64,000 nucleotides of DNA from Panonychus citri. Taxonomy: Eukaryota; Arthropoda; Arachnida; Trombidiformes; Tetranychidae. Below, in pieces: positions 45,052 through 59,683 of this stretch. The translations under genes were made by a program, and so were the position numbers. A model generated the notes under the pieces. It was given only the letters and a program-made list of their open reading frames with translations, was not told the DNA's origin and did no database searches. The number at the start of each line of letters is the position of its first letter. Position 1 is the first letter of the stretch. Where the stretch lies: NCBI RefSeq assembly GCF_014898815.1, contig NW_026515407.1, forward strand, positions 186,001-250,000. The letters are read 5' to 3'.

Positions 45052-48000
45052 TTAATTGTGAAAATTGTAGGGTGGAGGACGAGTATACATGTGCGGTGGG
45101 GATGTTGCTGAGGTTATCCAATTTTCTTCGGAATGAGGAGCACTGGGTGCTGATGAATTTTGGTACATTGGTGGGTTTCGCCGAGCCTCAAATGGTAAAT
45201 CGGTTTGTTTAACGACCCTGAAGATAATTTGATGATAGAATGAAAAAAGATTAGTCAATTAAATTCTAAATCAAATTCACAATTTACAATCTAAATAATG
45301 GTCACTTACTGAGCGAGAGGAATGTCGTCTTCGTCAAAATTTTCCAAAGTCAGATCACTAGAATAGAAAATAAAAGAATGTTAATAATCAATCAAACGGA
45401 TAATTTATCATTCGTAAAAGTAAAATGCTTACGAATCTGCATCAGCATGACGACGGGCTTGAGGTCTTTTCAGTTTACGAAATAGTCTGGCCAATATTGA
45501 TGCGCAGATTGTAGCGGGCAATAATAGGAGAATCGCTGAGCCCATACTGAACCAGTATCCATTCTGAAGGTAATAGAGCAACAATTAAAAGGAGCAATTA
45601 GCCAACTATTGTATGAGAATCATGTTAAATTAAAACTTACAAATGGTAAAACAATCTCTTTACAAATACCAATAGTTGTTGCGTTGATTGCACGACTAAC
45701 GGGTTCACATTTACCCAATCGATTCTCAACCTAATTGTGAGAGAAAATATAATTGAATCAATTAATGTTTAACATACAAGAATATTGATCAAACTAAACT
45801 TACCTCATCAACAACATGTTGAGCATATTGATCAATGAGAGAACCTAAATCATTAATAAAGTGTTCAGCATCTTCCTTGATTACATTTTTACCTCGCTGT
45901 TCAATTAAACTCTGTGCACTTTTTGCTTGCTTTAAAAGTATCGTAAGGGCCTCTCGAAGTCCTCGAGATCCAAATGATGATTTATCTTTAATCCGTTGAG
46001 CTGCTTTATTCAATTTAATCAACGATTCTTGAATCTCTTTCAATAGTCTATTATGATAACCCTCCAGCAAGAAAGCGACATCTTGGAGCTCTGAGCTGAA
46101 ATTAAAGTGCGAGGGGGGCAGTTTTTTGGCTTCTTGGGCGATCTCTTGGGAAATATTATGCAAATCCAATGGAATCACCTTTTGATACATTAAATTGGAA
46201 AACGATGAAAAATTAAGACTATCCAGGTTGGTCTCTCTTAGCCTTTCCAGAAGCAGGATAGCTCGTTGAGTAAGGATGACGATTGACGATGGGTCAAAGT
46301 TCACATTAGCCAGAAGTCTTCTTAGACCAGTTTCGATCTTGTATCGTCCTTTGAACTCAAGTATATTACTGATATTAAATCCAACGATGATCTTATTGTT
46401 ATGCAATTGGATGGAATTGTATTTACTGGGTTGAAGGACATTATATAAACTGGAATTCTGATGACATCGAGTAATTACATCGGCAAGATTTGGTTTAATT
46501 CCTTTGAGAAGGGCAACATGATCAGAATTTGATTTGAACATTGATCCATCATCCAATTTTTTCTGAAGGATTGCAATTAATTGTCGAGTCTGTGGTTCCT
46601 CTGGATGCTCAAGATAATAACAGCCAACACGATCGACAACTGATCCAGTAATGAATAAGATTATGGTGGAAATCATAAGACCAGCAAACAAAAGGAAAAC
46701 ATGAAAGATACCAAATCGAAAAGGACAAGATGTGACTGGCTTGATTCGACGACTTCGATACTCATGATAAGTGGGCTGTTTTTTACAAACCCCACAGAGT
46801 AAGCCAATAGAATAGGCCAACATGATGGTGAAAATAATCGCTGTGCCCCCAAGGCAGCCCAAATTACGATAAACATCATATTTTATCAAAAATTGTGATC
46901 CAAGGTTAATTTCTCGTTTACCCTTTTCAATATCTTCTGAAGGTAAACTAAGCAACCCATTTAATTCATCGGCAGTGGCTGATAAATCACGACCAACCAA
47001 ACGTATTTGATTTTTAATTTCGGGAATTGACCCATTAACAGCATTCTGTATCTCTTGGCTAATCCGGTCGAATGCTGATTTACCCTTACTGACCTCGCCC
47101 ACTATACCGGCCTGAAGAAGGTCGGAAATGTTTGCAATAACGGGGAACAGGTTAGGAAGGTTATCCAATTTATTGGAGATCTGGAATCGAGGCAATTTAC
47201 GCCGGTACTTGGCTTCCAAATCAATACAAATTGGATGGCGACAGTTTTTCAGAATATTTTCAAGATTCTGTAGGAGAAAAAAAGAAAGAAGAGAAAAGAA
47301 AAGAAAAGGTCAAAAGGATGAAGGATGAAGGAGAAAGATGATAACAGAAAAAAAAGAAGAAAAGAAAACTCGTTGAGCAACTGAATATATGACCAATTCG
47401 GATAATGAGAGGGAGAAAGAACCGAAAACTGCAATTCTAATGACTTGAGGCACAACTAATTAGCTGATCTTCCTTATCACTATCATTAAAATCATCATGA
47501 GCATCATTATTAACAACAATAACATGATCATCATCCGCAAAGATCAGATCAGGTCAAATTAAGTAATTGCGAGAAGGTTAAATCTCTGAATTAACCTATT
47601 CTCGATTAAAATCAACATCTTGGTAATCAATTTAACAGTTAAATTAAAGTTTCAATACATATCATTAAAATCAGTGATGGTAATAGTAATCAGATAATCT
47701 TATTTTGAAGACAATTAATTAGTGGAACTTTGTTTCCTTCCTTAGATAAATATATGATTAAGAAAATATTGGATAAGGTTAATAATCAAATTAAGGAAAA
47801 AAAAGTATAACTAATCACGCCAATTAGAGTTAAGTCATTAAACAATACATAACATTATCTGATTGATAATAAATTGTTATTGTCAAATTGTTGGTGATAA
47901 TCAAAGTGGGAGAGATGAAATAAGTATGAGTGTCAATCAATCAAGAAAAAAAAACTGATTGAATAGTTTGCAATGGTTACGATTAAGATAATGATGATGG

Positions 48001-51000
48001 TAAATGAGTAACAATTGATAAAATAAAAGGTTAATTGTTACCAAAATGATAATAGTTTCTCAGTATTTGGGTCATAGTATTTAATCAAATGATGTTTAGA
48101 TTTGTGGGTAGGTAATAATTTTCATTCTTAGATAGTCATCTGATTAATGGTTCCCGTTAATCGATTGATTTTTATAGTAAATGTGAAGAAAAAAGTTTCT
48201 ACTGTTATCATGGTGAAAGAAGCAAAAAACTGGGATTGATTAAAAGAACCTGACAATTAGTATTAATTGTAATTATCTACGTACCTGTCGATTTTTTTCG
48301 AGTCCACGTTTCAATCTGTTGACATCCGATTCCAAAAGGGTCGTTTGATTGTACAATTCTTTCAGTTCGACATTAATTTCATCCAATTCTGTTTGAAAAG
48401 AAATGAGAAAAAAAAATCGATTCGATTAATTGAAAAGCAGATTAATAAAAGATTTTGATTCAAAAGTTTTTTTCAAGGATACAACAAATTATTTAGGTGA
48501 AAATGATCAATCCTATTGAGTTTTATATTTAGTTTAACTATTGATAATATCAGAAAATATAATTCAATCTAATTGATTCTTCAAGTTCATCAATTTAGTT
48601 GATTGGTGTAAATAAAAAACAAAATTGGCAATGGGAGGTAAAGGTCATCCGAACCAAACTGAATCTGGATCATTCAAGGTAAAAATTTGTAGATGTATTA
48701 ATATTAAAGTTTAATTGAGTCAATTAAGAGATTTAATTGTTCTGATTGTTAATTTTTTTGCTGTTTAATATGCACACGTGAAAAGTTAGTGTAACAGCTA
48801 TTTTAACAATTGGAAGATTATTAAATGTGCTCAGAATCTCAATTGTTGGATATTGATGTTTCATGATCAAGTTAATGATTTAAGCTTCTCAATTCATTTC
48901 ATTCTTATTCCATGATACAAATTATCCTGGTAACAAAGGTAATCATAGTAATGATTATTAGAAATCAACAATTTGTCAAAATAAAAATTTCGATTATTAA
49001 TATTGACCTGTTGCTCTTTGAAAGGTCATCATGAAAAGTTTTACAGTTATCAAGAACGGAACATGATTAAACTGTTATTAACACACAACAAGACAAATGA
49101 GAATAGAAAATTTTAGATTGATCAGGATAAGTGAGATAATCACTATTATTGATTCTATTGATAAACAACGAGGCTTATTATTGATGAGAAGATGGAGAGA
49201 GAAAAAAGAGAAAAAAAGAAAAAAAAATAATTTTCTCATCCTTTTCCTCTTCAAGTTTGACAAAAATACAATTGAACTAAAAATTATACACCATAAACAA
49301 TAGGCCTAAATCTATGGGCTGATGTTTGTTTATATTTGAGATGATTAAGTTGCGGAGTGGATTCTATAAGCAGGGGTGGTAGAGTTGAGGTCAGGGTAGA
49401 TGAAAGATAACCGGTAAATGAATTGAATACTTCAGGTGAAATAAAAGGCTATGATAATGATGTAAATTGGAGACGCACCCAGAAGTTTCCGAGTTACCAG
49501 TTACAAGGAAGATTAACTGTAAATCATCATTTTCATCGTTTATCATCAACAAAATGCCAGAAACTGTTGCGAAAATGAAATTAAATAAACATTGTTTTCA
49601 AGCCTCATTAACTATAATCATATAAAGTTACATAGTAAGAATGACCAACATGATGGCCAATCGATAGAGCTAATTGAGATTGAATGATAACTATGAAATT
49701 ATCATGCTTCATACTGTTAATAATATTGGAGATGAAATATAATAATCAATGAGAAAATTAATGATAAACATAATCCAATATAAACAAAATAATCATCTTG
49801 GTGATTATCTCACTTTCTCTATAAGTTTTCATATTTATTGTTAAGATTATAATTAATTGATGATGATGAAGATTTTTACATGATGATAACGTCAATCATT
49901 TCGAGAGGAGCAATTTATTGGATTCGGTTTTTTTTGTTTACCATTGAAAACAGATTCAGGCTTTCGCTTATTGGTGAATCTGGTTTACAATCGTAACTTT
50001 TACTCTCTCATTGTTATCATAATTAAATCATGATAAATTGTAACAAATATAGTTAACTATTGATGAGCTAATGAGTCAATGACAACAATTAAGAATTGGT
50101 GAGAGTTTTCTTTCAATTAATTGATTGACGATCAAATAGAAAACCGTCTAATCAAGTGTTACCGATTTCATTGTTTACTATTTAATGTTTCAAGAAAATA
50201 ATAAGAAATGAAAGTTAAACAATTAAACGGATCAAAGTAAACAAAATGAGATAATCAGCTGATTGTTTTCAAAATCAACTTGAAATTTGTTAATTTGATT
50301 AAATTGCTTTCTTTTTAAATTGAACAAAGCGAAATGAATGTATTCAGTAGTGCATGGATTTAATTGTAAACCTTTTTCGCATACAAAAATCATAATTAAA
50401 GTGATGATTGTATTCGTTGCTTGATTGTTGCAGTGGAGAAAGAGAGGGAAGGAAAGGAAGAGAATCAAAGTGTAACTGATTATTACTTTGTTTTCACGGT
50501 CAGAGTTAAATAACCTTGGTGGATTAGCGAGAAACAATCAGTCCAATGTCAACAATAAAAAAAATGAGCTACTTCAGTCGATCATTGAATGACCACAAGA
50601 CTCGATGAAAATCAACACTGAAACTGTTCATTGGTGAAATATTGATAAGATACTTATAATCTAAACAGCAGAGAGTAATTAGCTGAAGGTGAGATCAAAT
50701 TGATTAAAATCAGATTATCAGATAATCAAGGAGACTGAAGATTGCATAAGGTTATCAACTTCAAAGGCGTAGAGTACAATTAGTTTAAGATGTTCAATTG
50801 TAATTTTTATCAATTGATTATTTAAGTTTTAAACACAATTTATGGTCTTAATTATATGAACTGATTGGTGTGGAAATAAAAATGTTAGTATTTGTTTCAT
50901 GAAATCAGCAAATGATTGATAGAGATGAACGTTTCATTCTTGATGAGTGATGTAAACAGTGAAAAGAAAATGATGACAAAATAGATTCTGATGCTTTTAT

Positions 51001-54000
51001 TTTTTATCTTATTCATGGAAATAACAGAATCAACGTCCTCTTCCTCTCTTTCAATAAAAAAAAAGGAAAAGGAAGAAAATTTAACGTGAAAAAGTGTTGA
51101 AAGATATTGTTTATATTTTTGACACTAAAATAGATTAATTAACACTAAAGCTCGAGTGGGTTAAGCAATGCAAATCATAATTAGTTCATCATGATTTTAC
51201 ACAAATTCAGGTATTTGCATTAAAATGAGATTCGATTATCACTGTAACAAATTGTATGAATTAAGAGAGACAGATAGAGAAAGGTGATGATGTAATAATG
51301 AACAGGTAAAGAAAAAAAGATTATGAAAGTAGGACAAACAGGACAATAAAGGCTAAAGATGAAAAAATCTTCTTCCGCTTTGCATGCAAAGAAACAAGTA
51401 TCGAGCAAATTATGAGAAAGGTTAATAAGCTTAGATGTGGATAACTTGTAGATGTTATAACAATTCATAAGCATTCAGCAAAGAGAGAGAGAGAGAGAGA
51501 GAGAGAATTGCGAAATTTTTACAATGTTGACCGGAAGTCTTTAGGAAAAGTATTGAATAAAATGGTATTTTAGATGAATTAATTGGAAATTACATTGTTT
51601 CATTGATTCAAGTTTTTCTTCGCTATCAACATAACATTGGGGAACAGGATGAAGACAAATATATCAAGGATGAATTGATTAAGGTGATTACAAACATGAG
51701 AGAGATTGATGAAAGTTCTAGTGAAATTAGTATCATCCTAATTTGCTTAACTATTATTGTCACCGAAAAAGAAACAACAATCAAGTAACCATTTCATTTG
51801 AGGGATGACAGATTGGCAGGATAAAGTGAGTGTACTGATTAGATAATTTCAAGTCAGAATTGAACTTCAAGGAGGAGGAGGGAGAGCATGATGATTAAAT
51901 AGAGGAACCTGAAACCAGAAAATACAAAAGGATAACAAAGGGACCAGTGTAGCTACTTTCAAATGGAAACTAATGTTTACTGTGAATCTGATGTAAGAAA
52001 GTTGAAGGGAAAACAAAGAGAAAAAAAAACTTGATTCACTCCTTTAGATCTTAACCTTTAGGTGGGAGTAATAATCATGATGAAAAATAAGGAAGAGAGC
52101 AAAAGAGAGAAAGGAGAATAGAAAAAGACAAGAAGGATAAACGTTTAGTAGCAAGTTTTCATTGTAAAGATGAATCAAAATAAATATACCTCAAGAATAA
52201 CATTCAAATACAATAACATATTAAAACGAGTTCAATAATGAAACAATATTCAGACAGTAATTAACTACAATTAAAGATAAAAAATTAATTAGTTATACTA
52301 ATTGGATTTGCTTCATAAACTTATTGATGTTCGTATAATTAAACAACCAACAGTTAATAGTTGAAAAGTTTATGAACTTTGATAAAAAAAACATAGGAAA
52401 TGAGAAAAAAAATCAATGAATACAGCAAATTAATTTCTACATTTCATGTTAATTGTGATCATTGTGAAAACAATTATGGTTTAAATGGATACAAAGAGAA
52501 ACATTAATCAAGATAAAGTGTAAATCAATCATTACCTTTCTTAATTTGAATGTCTTGATTACCCTTAAGTGATTAGTTATACAATTTTACTGATATCTAA
52601 GCAATTAAACAAGATTGATTTTCCAGCAACTTACAATCATGCATTGAATTAAAAGAGTATGAATTCACCGTAGACTTAATAGTAAAAAAAAATTCGAGGA
52701 TTACATTACAGTTCTGGAGAAATAATTGTAAGAAAATAATCGAAATAAAAACAATAAATTCGGATTAGGATATTGATTCAATTAGAAATGTAGATTTACT
52801 ATATTGATCATGAATGGTTAAGCTAATAAACTACAATTTAATTGTTCAATTATTTTCAAAATAATAGAAAAAGTAATCAATTGTCGGCCTATTATTTATG
52901 GAAGCAATTTGATACAAATTAAAATGATCAAAAGTTAATGAAATGATTAGCTAATTATTTGAAATCATTATGAAAATCTATCCAAAATTGGCACTATACC
53001 AATTAAATAACATGTTCAGTACTTGATGTCCATTTTTGCTCAATACAAATAAGCTTATACAAAGTATTAATAGTTAATCTAATTGAATTTGGATTAACTC
53101 AACTAAAACGGATGGTGAACATATGAAATTAATCATCAGTCTTTATCGTGTAGAAAAATGTTAATTTGATGTTGATGAGAAAAGTTCAATTTTCAGGATA
53201 AAAACATATTAATGGAAATTAGAGAAATGACTTTGAGAAATTAAATATTATATTGATATTTTTGATTAAATGAAATGCATGTAACAGGTATTGAAAATCA
53301 ACATCAATCAGTTCCTGGAAACTGTTTTTATGCCTAACCCATGAAAGAGTTAGAGTCTAACAGTAAATTAATAACAATCAATACATTATCTGAATGATTG
53401 CTTTTGAATTTTTTAAAATCCCAACAATCAACTTGATGAATCAATAGAATCTAAGTAAGAAAAATAGTAATAATCAGAAACCAGAAATATATTCTGGTTA
53501 ATGCCTGAGAAAACAAGTTAATTATCAACTAGTAAATAAGAATTGGAAACAGTAAAATGAGAAGGTAATCTTAAATCATCCATGAATCAGGGTAATCAAA
53601 TTTCTTGAGGATAAGATGAATAGGCAATGAGAAGGTTTAAAACATGAATTCCACTCAGAAAAAAAGATGAGAGAAAATTTTGCAAAGAAGCATAAACAAC
53701 GAAATTTGATAATAACATGTAAATAGATTAACTGGAAAAGATAGTAAAATCATGTAATAATAGTAGTAAAATTGTAAAAGCGAAAATGATTTAAAACGTT
53801 AAACAATATTAGTCTGATTAGTGATTCGAACGTGATTAACAAAACTCTAACATAATTACTGATTTTAGTAACTAAAAAAGGGTTGAAAACATTAGCATAA
53901 CTGTAAAAGATAAAACTGAATCACCTCAACTTTATACGTGTTATGAATAAACGAAGATTAAAATTTTTCACCAAATTGATTATATTTTATATTAATTATA

Positions 54001-55442
54001 TATATAAAAATTTTCGATTGCAACTTACTTGTGACAATCGCGGTCAAATTTTCCAATGCAATCGCTTTAGTATGTTGAGCTAAACGATTCTTGACGATTA
54101 TTCCACTTTTATCCAAACTATTGTCCAGTTCTTGTTCAAGTTGGCGGAAATTTGTTCGTAGTAAAGTATTTACCTCAAATTGTGTCTTATTGAGATACAA
54201 TTTGATATCATCTAAACTGTGATTAAGCGTTTTGGGTAACTGATTGATACCATTGTGAACAAATTCATTGGTGACAAAAGCACAGATGACGAAAAATGAT
54301 ACCAACAGGAGAAGAGTGAAAAGTGTAATACTACAAAGTGACCTTGAACATGGATCTAGTCCACGATCAATCTTGTATTTGGGTTTCTTTTTCTTTGCAT
54401 GATGACCCGGAGAACCGGAGCTTGATGAGGATGAAGTGATGTACAGGGTTGGATCTCGATTGTGTGTTTGTTTGGCACGTTGTTTGCTCGATGATATCTT
54501 GCAGCAACAGCAGCATAGTAAAAAACCTAATAATGGCACAATGATAGACAAACATATTGCTATGGTTGAGGTGAGTATTATACCCCAAAAGTGAGTGAAA
54601 ATCTGAAACAAATAAGAAACAAAATAAAACCATTATTTAGATTTTCAATGAATGGATTAAACAAAAAGTGAGATAAATAATAGTTTCAATTGTATTTTGA
54701 AAGGAAAACAATCTGACAAAACAAATTAAGAAACAATTGATTCGTCACTTGAATGAACCTTTTAAATTTGAATAATATAAATTATCATCAATTACTAATA
54801 ATCAATCGATTGTGCATAAAAACAAAACATTTAGTTTAAAGAAAAGTTTAGGTCAAGGTTAATCACGAATTGTTGAAATAGAATAGAAAATGTATACTAT
54901 TAGAGACAATCATGACTGACCAATATTCATGATGATGTGAGTGGTACTATAAACAATCGAGGTGATGGGTTTGTGACTTTGATGATATTCGGACATCATC
55001 ATCATGATTGTTTATCTAAATAAGATTTTCTTTTCTATTGTTATTGTGTCTGTTAAATGCTAACCTTTAACTGATTCTCTTTAACATGTTCCACAGGGTG
55101 ATCAAAGAGTTCCTCTTTAATGAACCCTGGAGGCATTCCTGGTGGTTGAATCCAGTTCATCAGAAGTTGGGTTAACAAGTATAAATGGTCCATTCCTTTA
55201 GCAGAGAAGCCAATTGAATTATCAAACCACCAACTTGCTTGGGAAACTTCACGTTGAGGAGAAATAAAATTGATCTGTAGCCATGGCTGATCTAGATTAT
55301 CATCTTCTGATGATGATGATGATATTCTATCGTCATTTGTTCCATCGTTATCATTTACTTCTCTAAGCTCAACACTGATACCCGATGTGATGACCATTGA
55401 GCCAATTAACAACCAAATCATTAAACCAAAATAAGGATTCAT
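45052..55442 (-). CDS. Prominin (CD133 family), complete
   Basis: Eight exons sum to 984 aa: 55065-55442, 54029-54602, 48285-48388, 45804-47267, 45641-45730, 45433-45563, 45310-45357 and 45052-45217. Features in order: signal peptide (MNPYFGLMIWLLIGSMVITS); a first extracellular part; membrane span 1 (IILTSTIAICLSIIVPLLGF) followed by the CCCCC patch typical of prominins; span 2 (SITLFTLLLLVSFFVICAF); a large extracellular helical loop; spans 3 and 4 (GGTAIIFTIMLAYSIGLLCG and FHVFLLFAGLMISTIILFIT); a second large loop with N-glycosylation sites; span 5 (SAILLLLPATICASILA); and a cytosolic tail with PPPY near the C-terminus. Prominins bind cholesterol and mark membrane protrusions; the insect orthologue shapes photoreceptor rhabdomeres. 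The intron between exons 2 and 3 is 5.64 kb against at most about 1 kb elsewhere. Exon 3 and its flanks are duplicated at 62.9-63.9 kb. Confidence 0.9.
48244..50375. repeat. Source of the prominin exon 3 segmental duplication
   Basis: 48244-49331 aligns almost base for base with 62904-63730, with deletions of introns on the copy side. 50185-50276 aligns nearly perfectly with 63768-63860, with weaker similarity to about 50375. 49332-50184 is missing in the copy. The best-preserved part, 49010-49331, is about 99% identical by eye. Confidence 0.9.
48389..54028. other. 5.6 kb prominin intron
   Basis: Intron 2 of prominin. It contains the duplicated block described above, a GA array (51484-51508), purine-rich tracts near 51880 and 52080-52130, and AT-rich sequence. 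I see no gene, no transposon coding sequence and no clear terminal repeats inside it. Confidence 0.55.
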
Positions 55443-56696
55443 GATTTTTGTTTCAGTGAGTGGGTTAAATTTGTGTGTACAGTTAATTATTAGGGAGAAA
55501 AGTGTGTAGAAAACTTAATTGGGTATCATTGAGAGATGTATGTGTGAGAGGCTGAGAGGAAAGAAGTGGATAAAATGTCCAATTACTATCCGGATGAGCA
55601 ATTTGTGTTAAAGGTGACAATTGTTTATAAGAAACCAAAATGTTAACAAGATCAACGAGGAAATTAGATAAATGATAAATCACAATGTGGCGGTAAATTA
55701 ACCAGAATATGTTAATCCTTGTTCCGTTGACAATAAATATAAATCCTTTTGAGAGTATCACAATTTTTTTGTTGAACACATCCAATGGTTAAGTTGATGT
55801 AATGGTTACACTATATTGAGTCCAAAAAGAAAAACAAGAACCAGATCTATGGGTACTTGAGAACCCAAAACCAGGTTTATAGTAAGAGATGCGAAACACA
55901 CAACAAGTCCAAGAAGTAATTTTGTATTTCTAGTTAAATCGAATTAGAATAATTCCATGACCAGGAATCAGGAATTATAACCAAATTAAGGAAAGAGAAG
56001 AGAGAAAAAAAAATAGATAAGGAAGAGAATAAATTAACAGAAACAGAAAAAGATCAGGTCAGGACTCTTAAGAAATGTTGAGAGAAAGATGGACAATAGG
56101 AAAGATGAGAAGTCAAACCTTATTTACACAAATTCTGAAATGAAGAAAAAGAGGAAAAGATTATCACTTGTTTGAGAAAATGTTTTAATTTTTAAAGATG
56201 ATAATCTTTGGAAAAGAAGATAATCGAAACACTAAGTTAATTAGAATGTTTTAATTAGAAACATGATCACAAATGTCAATGAATTAAAACACTAATTGTT
56301 AATTAACACTAAAAAGGAAAACAAACCAAACCTAAACCAAGGAAAAGAATTAAAGAGAAAAAGAAAGAGAACTGAAGAAACAGCGAGTGAGAAGCAAAAG
56401 AAAGAAAAGTCCAATGATCCCAGTTTATTTGTATTTGCTTTTCTACAGCATTGTAAGAGCAGCTTATGAGGCGCCAGCTCTTGGTGTTCATGTAATCATA
56501 ACTTTTATCGATTATTTTGTAATAATTTGATATAAATATATTATAAGTATGGGAAGAGGGAGAACAAAAAGGAATAAAAGATAAATGTAAATGAGGTAAA
56601 AATTGATGATTATTGTTGTATAATTAGTAATGATTGTTTCGTTAATTTTGATGATCTTGTTAGGTTGGTGTTGATGTTGGTGGTAATGAGTGTTCA
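55443..56696. other. Prominin 5' flank and downstream side of the LINE
   Basis: No gene. Purine-rich around 55990-56160 and 56330-56410. The 3' end of the LINE must lie in or before 56500-56696, but I see no poly(A) tail or target-site duplication that would fix it. Confidence 0.45.
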
Positions 56697-59683
56697 TTAT
56701 GGTGTTTGATCGATGTTTTCGGTCAAGTCAAAGATTGGAGAATCGAATAAGGTTTTGTTGATGGCATTTAGATGGCACTTTGTTGAATTACAGTTGTTTC
56801 TTATTATGAATTTGATGATGTTTTCGCCTCCTCGTTGATTCTCAATAAATTGTCTCGTTTCCTTGAATTTTTCACAGTGACTTATATTGTGGATATGGTC
56901 ATTGACTTGACTGCCACATTCACACCGTTCAGGGAAGAGGAAGTTATAAAACCCGAGGGTTAACCTAATTTGTTTATTCATTACTTTCCATGGTGTTTGT
57001 TTCAACTGTAGCACTACAGAGGCGGCAACATTATCACTGTATTTCTGTCTCCAGATTCTATTTTTGATGTTCATGTTGGCTTGTTTGGACATCGAGTTTA
57101 GTCCCCACCATATCCTGTTGTTTGTTATCGATGGAAGACATTCTGGACAGTTCTTACAAAGATGTTCAGTGATTGATGGTAAAAGATGATTTCTGGGTAA
57201 CATGAATTTAACTGTGAATTTGACCATCCTGTCCAGTGTTGGTGAGTAGTTCAGGGCTTTGTAGCTTAGACTTAATGAGTCTCTTCCTTTGATCCTAAGT
57301 TTTTTCCTGATTAATTTGCCAGTTAGTCTTTCAATATCTTGGAATATTGATGATGTTATCGATTTGTTGGCTAGTATTATTGGTGAGTGACTGATTATTT
57401 TTGATTCTAACATTGACTGGGTGATGGTGGTGATAACATGAACAGGAAGGGAGTGAATTAACCCACTAGGAAGGTCAATCTTGTTGATTTGTTTTTCGAG
57501 ACTATTGATTATTTCTGATGAGTTTATGAAATGAGAGAGATGTGAGGTGGTGAATTGGAAGCCAAGAATGTTGGCATTAGATTTCCAATTAATCTTTCCT
57601 TGGTTGCTAATGTGGTTTCCTATCAGGTGTGTGGTGATTAGTAGGCTTTTGTTTTCAGATGTTGACAACCCAAGTGGTCTGAGTCGGATATTCAATTCAC
57701 TGATTATATCTTTGTAGTAGCTGATGGAGTTGTTTAATTTGAGGAGGTTGACGTTAATATCCAAGCTAATGAATATGTCATCAGCATAAACGCAGAGAAG
57801 ATGTGATTTCTGGCGTAGATTGATGGACGCGAACTCAGATAGATAATCATCAGCGAATTGAGATATTGTTTCATCAATTCCCATTATAAATAGAATGGGT
57901 CCCAGGGCTGAACCTTGTGGAACACCTTTCACCGTTCTTTTTATCGAGATGTTTTCTGACTTTTGGAAGGCGGTGTTCCTGTTAGAGAGGAAGGAGATGA
58001 TCATTTTGATAGTGGACGATGAGTTGTCTGTTTTGAGAACAGCTCTCAGAATCGGCTCATGATGAATCTGATCGAAGGCTCCGATGATGTCCGATTGGAT
58101 GATGAATGGAGTCGACCCTTTCGATTGGACATGATCTACTATTCTACACGTCACATCTGAGGTTGATTTCCTTGGTTGGTAGGCATATTGATACTTAAAC
58201 ATACTATTTGGTATTTTACCTGAGAGTGTATCAAGTATATGTGCTTCAATAATCTTGAGCAGGAAGGAGGCACACTGGATTGTCCTGGTTCTGATTCCAT
58301 CAGATTTAGGAATCATTACTGCTCTGGTTATTTTCCATGACCAAGGAATCATATTGTTGCTGATCAGTAGTCCATATATTTGTTGAAATAACTGTTCATT
58401 ACTTTTGATTAACTTTTTCATGGACTCTTTTTTTAGTAGATCTAATCCCGGGGCGGAGTCCTTTAGAGTCTCCAGTAAAGGGATGATCTCTAATGGGACT
58501 GGTGGTTTTAGATTGTTACACTGATTATCCGGAGCTTTGAGATCTTCTAGCTTGATTTGTGTGTATTCGGCTTCCGATAGATGAAGGTTAGTGAGATAAT
58601 CATCATGAAGCTCGTACCGTTGATTGATGAGCTTTTTGATGTTTCTCCACTTGTCTTTACTACTTGATTGATTGAATTTTTCATTGATAATCTTGGCCAG
58701 GTCAGTTGACAGCTTCTCTTTCTTGAGTTTTAGGCGGTGGAGGTTGAACTGTGAAGGATTGGACTTGCAGGCTCGTTTAGCGTTTTTTATTTCCTTGATC
58801 AACTGTCGATTATTATTGTCAATGAGGAAGGGTTTAGGCGTTATCTCGGTCCATGATGTGGCGACCAGGGTGAGCTGTTTCCTGTACCAATCGGTTATGT
58901 AGTTTTCGAGATCAACAGTGGTTTTTAGTTTTAGAGGGTCACCAAGTTCCTTCGCTATTAATTCATTTCCTGTGTCAATCCTTTTCCAATCTACCACTCG
59001 AATTTTGTTTTGGGTCGTTCTCTTGGTATGAAAGTTAATTTCAGCGGAAATTGGTCTGTGATCTCTCTCGCAGTGGCCGAGTACTACTTCCATGTTCGAG
59101 TTGTTGTAGAGGTCGTGACAGTTGGTTGCTATCACATCGATCCACGATGGTTTGCCTTTATGTGATATGAAGGTGAAGTTGTCTTTGTTCGGTGAGTGAC
59201 AGGTCAATCCGATCGCGTTGATCATCGATGCAATAATACGTCCTCTCTCAACTGAAGAGCTATGACTTGATAGTTCATTCGACCAGTTGGGGTGGGTCGC
59301 ATTTACATCCGCTTCGAAGACAATTGTGGACGATTTATATCCCATTAGCGCTCTGGTTAATTTGTCAATCTCTTCCTTGTATCGACCGATGGAGAGTTGT
59401 GGAGGTAAGTATGATGATGCAAAGGTGATGTTGGTATTACCCATTTTAACTCGGTTAATGACCGAGTGATTACCGATTTTCAGGGTTGATATCGTACTAC
59501 TACCAGGTGTGACAGGACAATTCCCTCATTGATGTTGATTAATGAATTGGTGTTGGTGGAGGAGATGATGTTAAAGTTGGGTTCTTGTATGAAGACTGCA
59601 TCATATTCAGTTAGTTTGTCAACAATTTCCTGTGTCTTATGGACCATTTTTTGACAATTTCTGGCTATTATTTTAATCCTCAT
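56697..59683 (-). pseudogene. LINE ORF2, endonuclease-reverse transcriptase with one frameshift
   Basis: About 995 codons. The first part (59683 down to about 59520) opens with MRIKIIARNCQKMVHKT and FIQEPN, the start of an EEP endonuclease. The frame then ends, and the rest of the endonuclease (NITFASSYLPP, VFEADVNATHPNW, ERDHRPISAEINF) continues in another frame to the stop at 56697. The RT follows: DSAPGLDLLKKESMKKL, SDIIGAFDQIHHEPILRAVL, VPQGSALGPILF and LLCVYADDIFISLD. The C-terminal Cys-His motif is CECGSQVNDHIHNISHC. The frame change is consistent with one lost base in the short G-run at 59523-59525. No other stop or frameshift is visible, so the copy decayed recently or carries a sequencing error. 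Confidence 0.85.

Noticed and set aside
49078..49303. Matching pair of short ORFs at 49.1 and 63.5 kb on both strands
   Set aside because: They match because the DNA is duplicated; low-complexity Phe/Lys-rich, inside an intron, so not evidence of coding.
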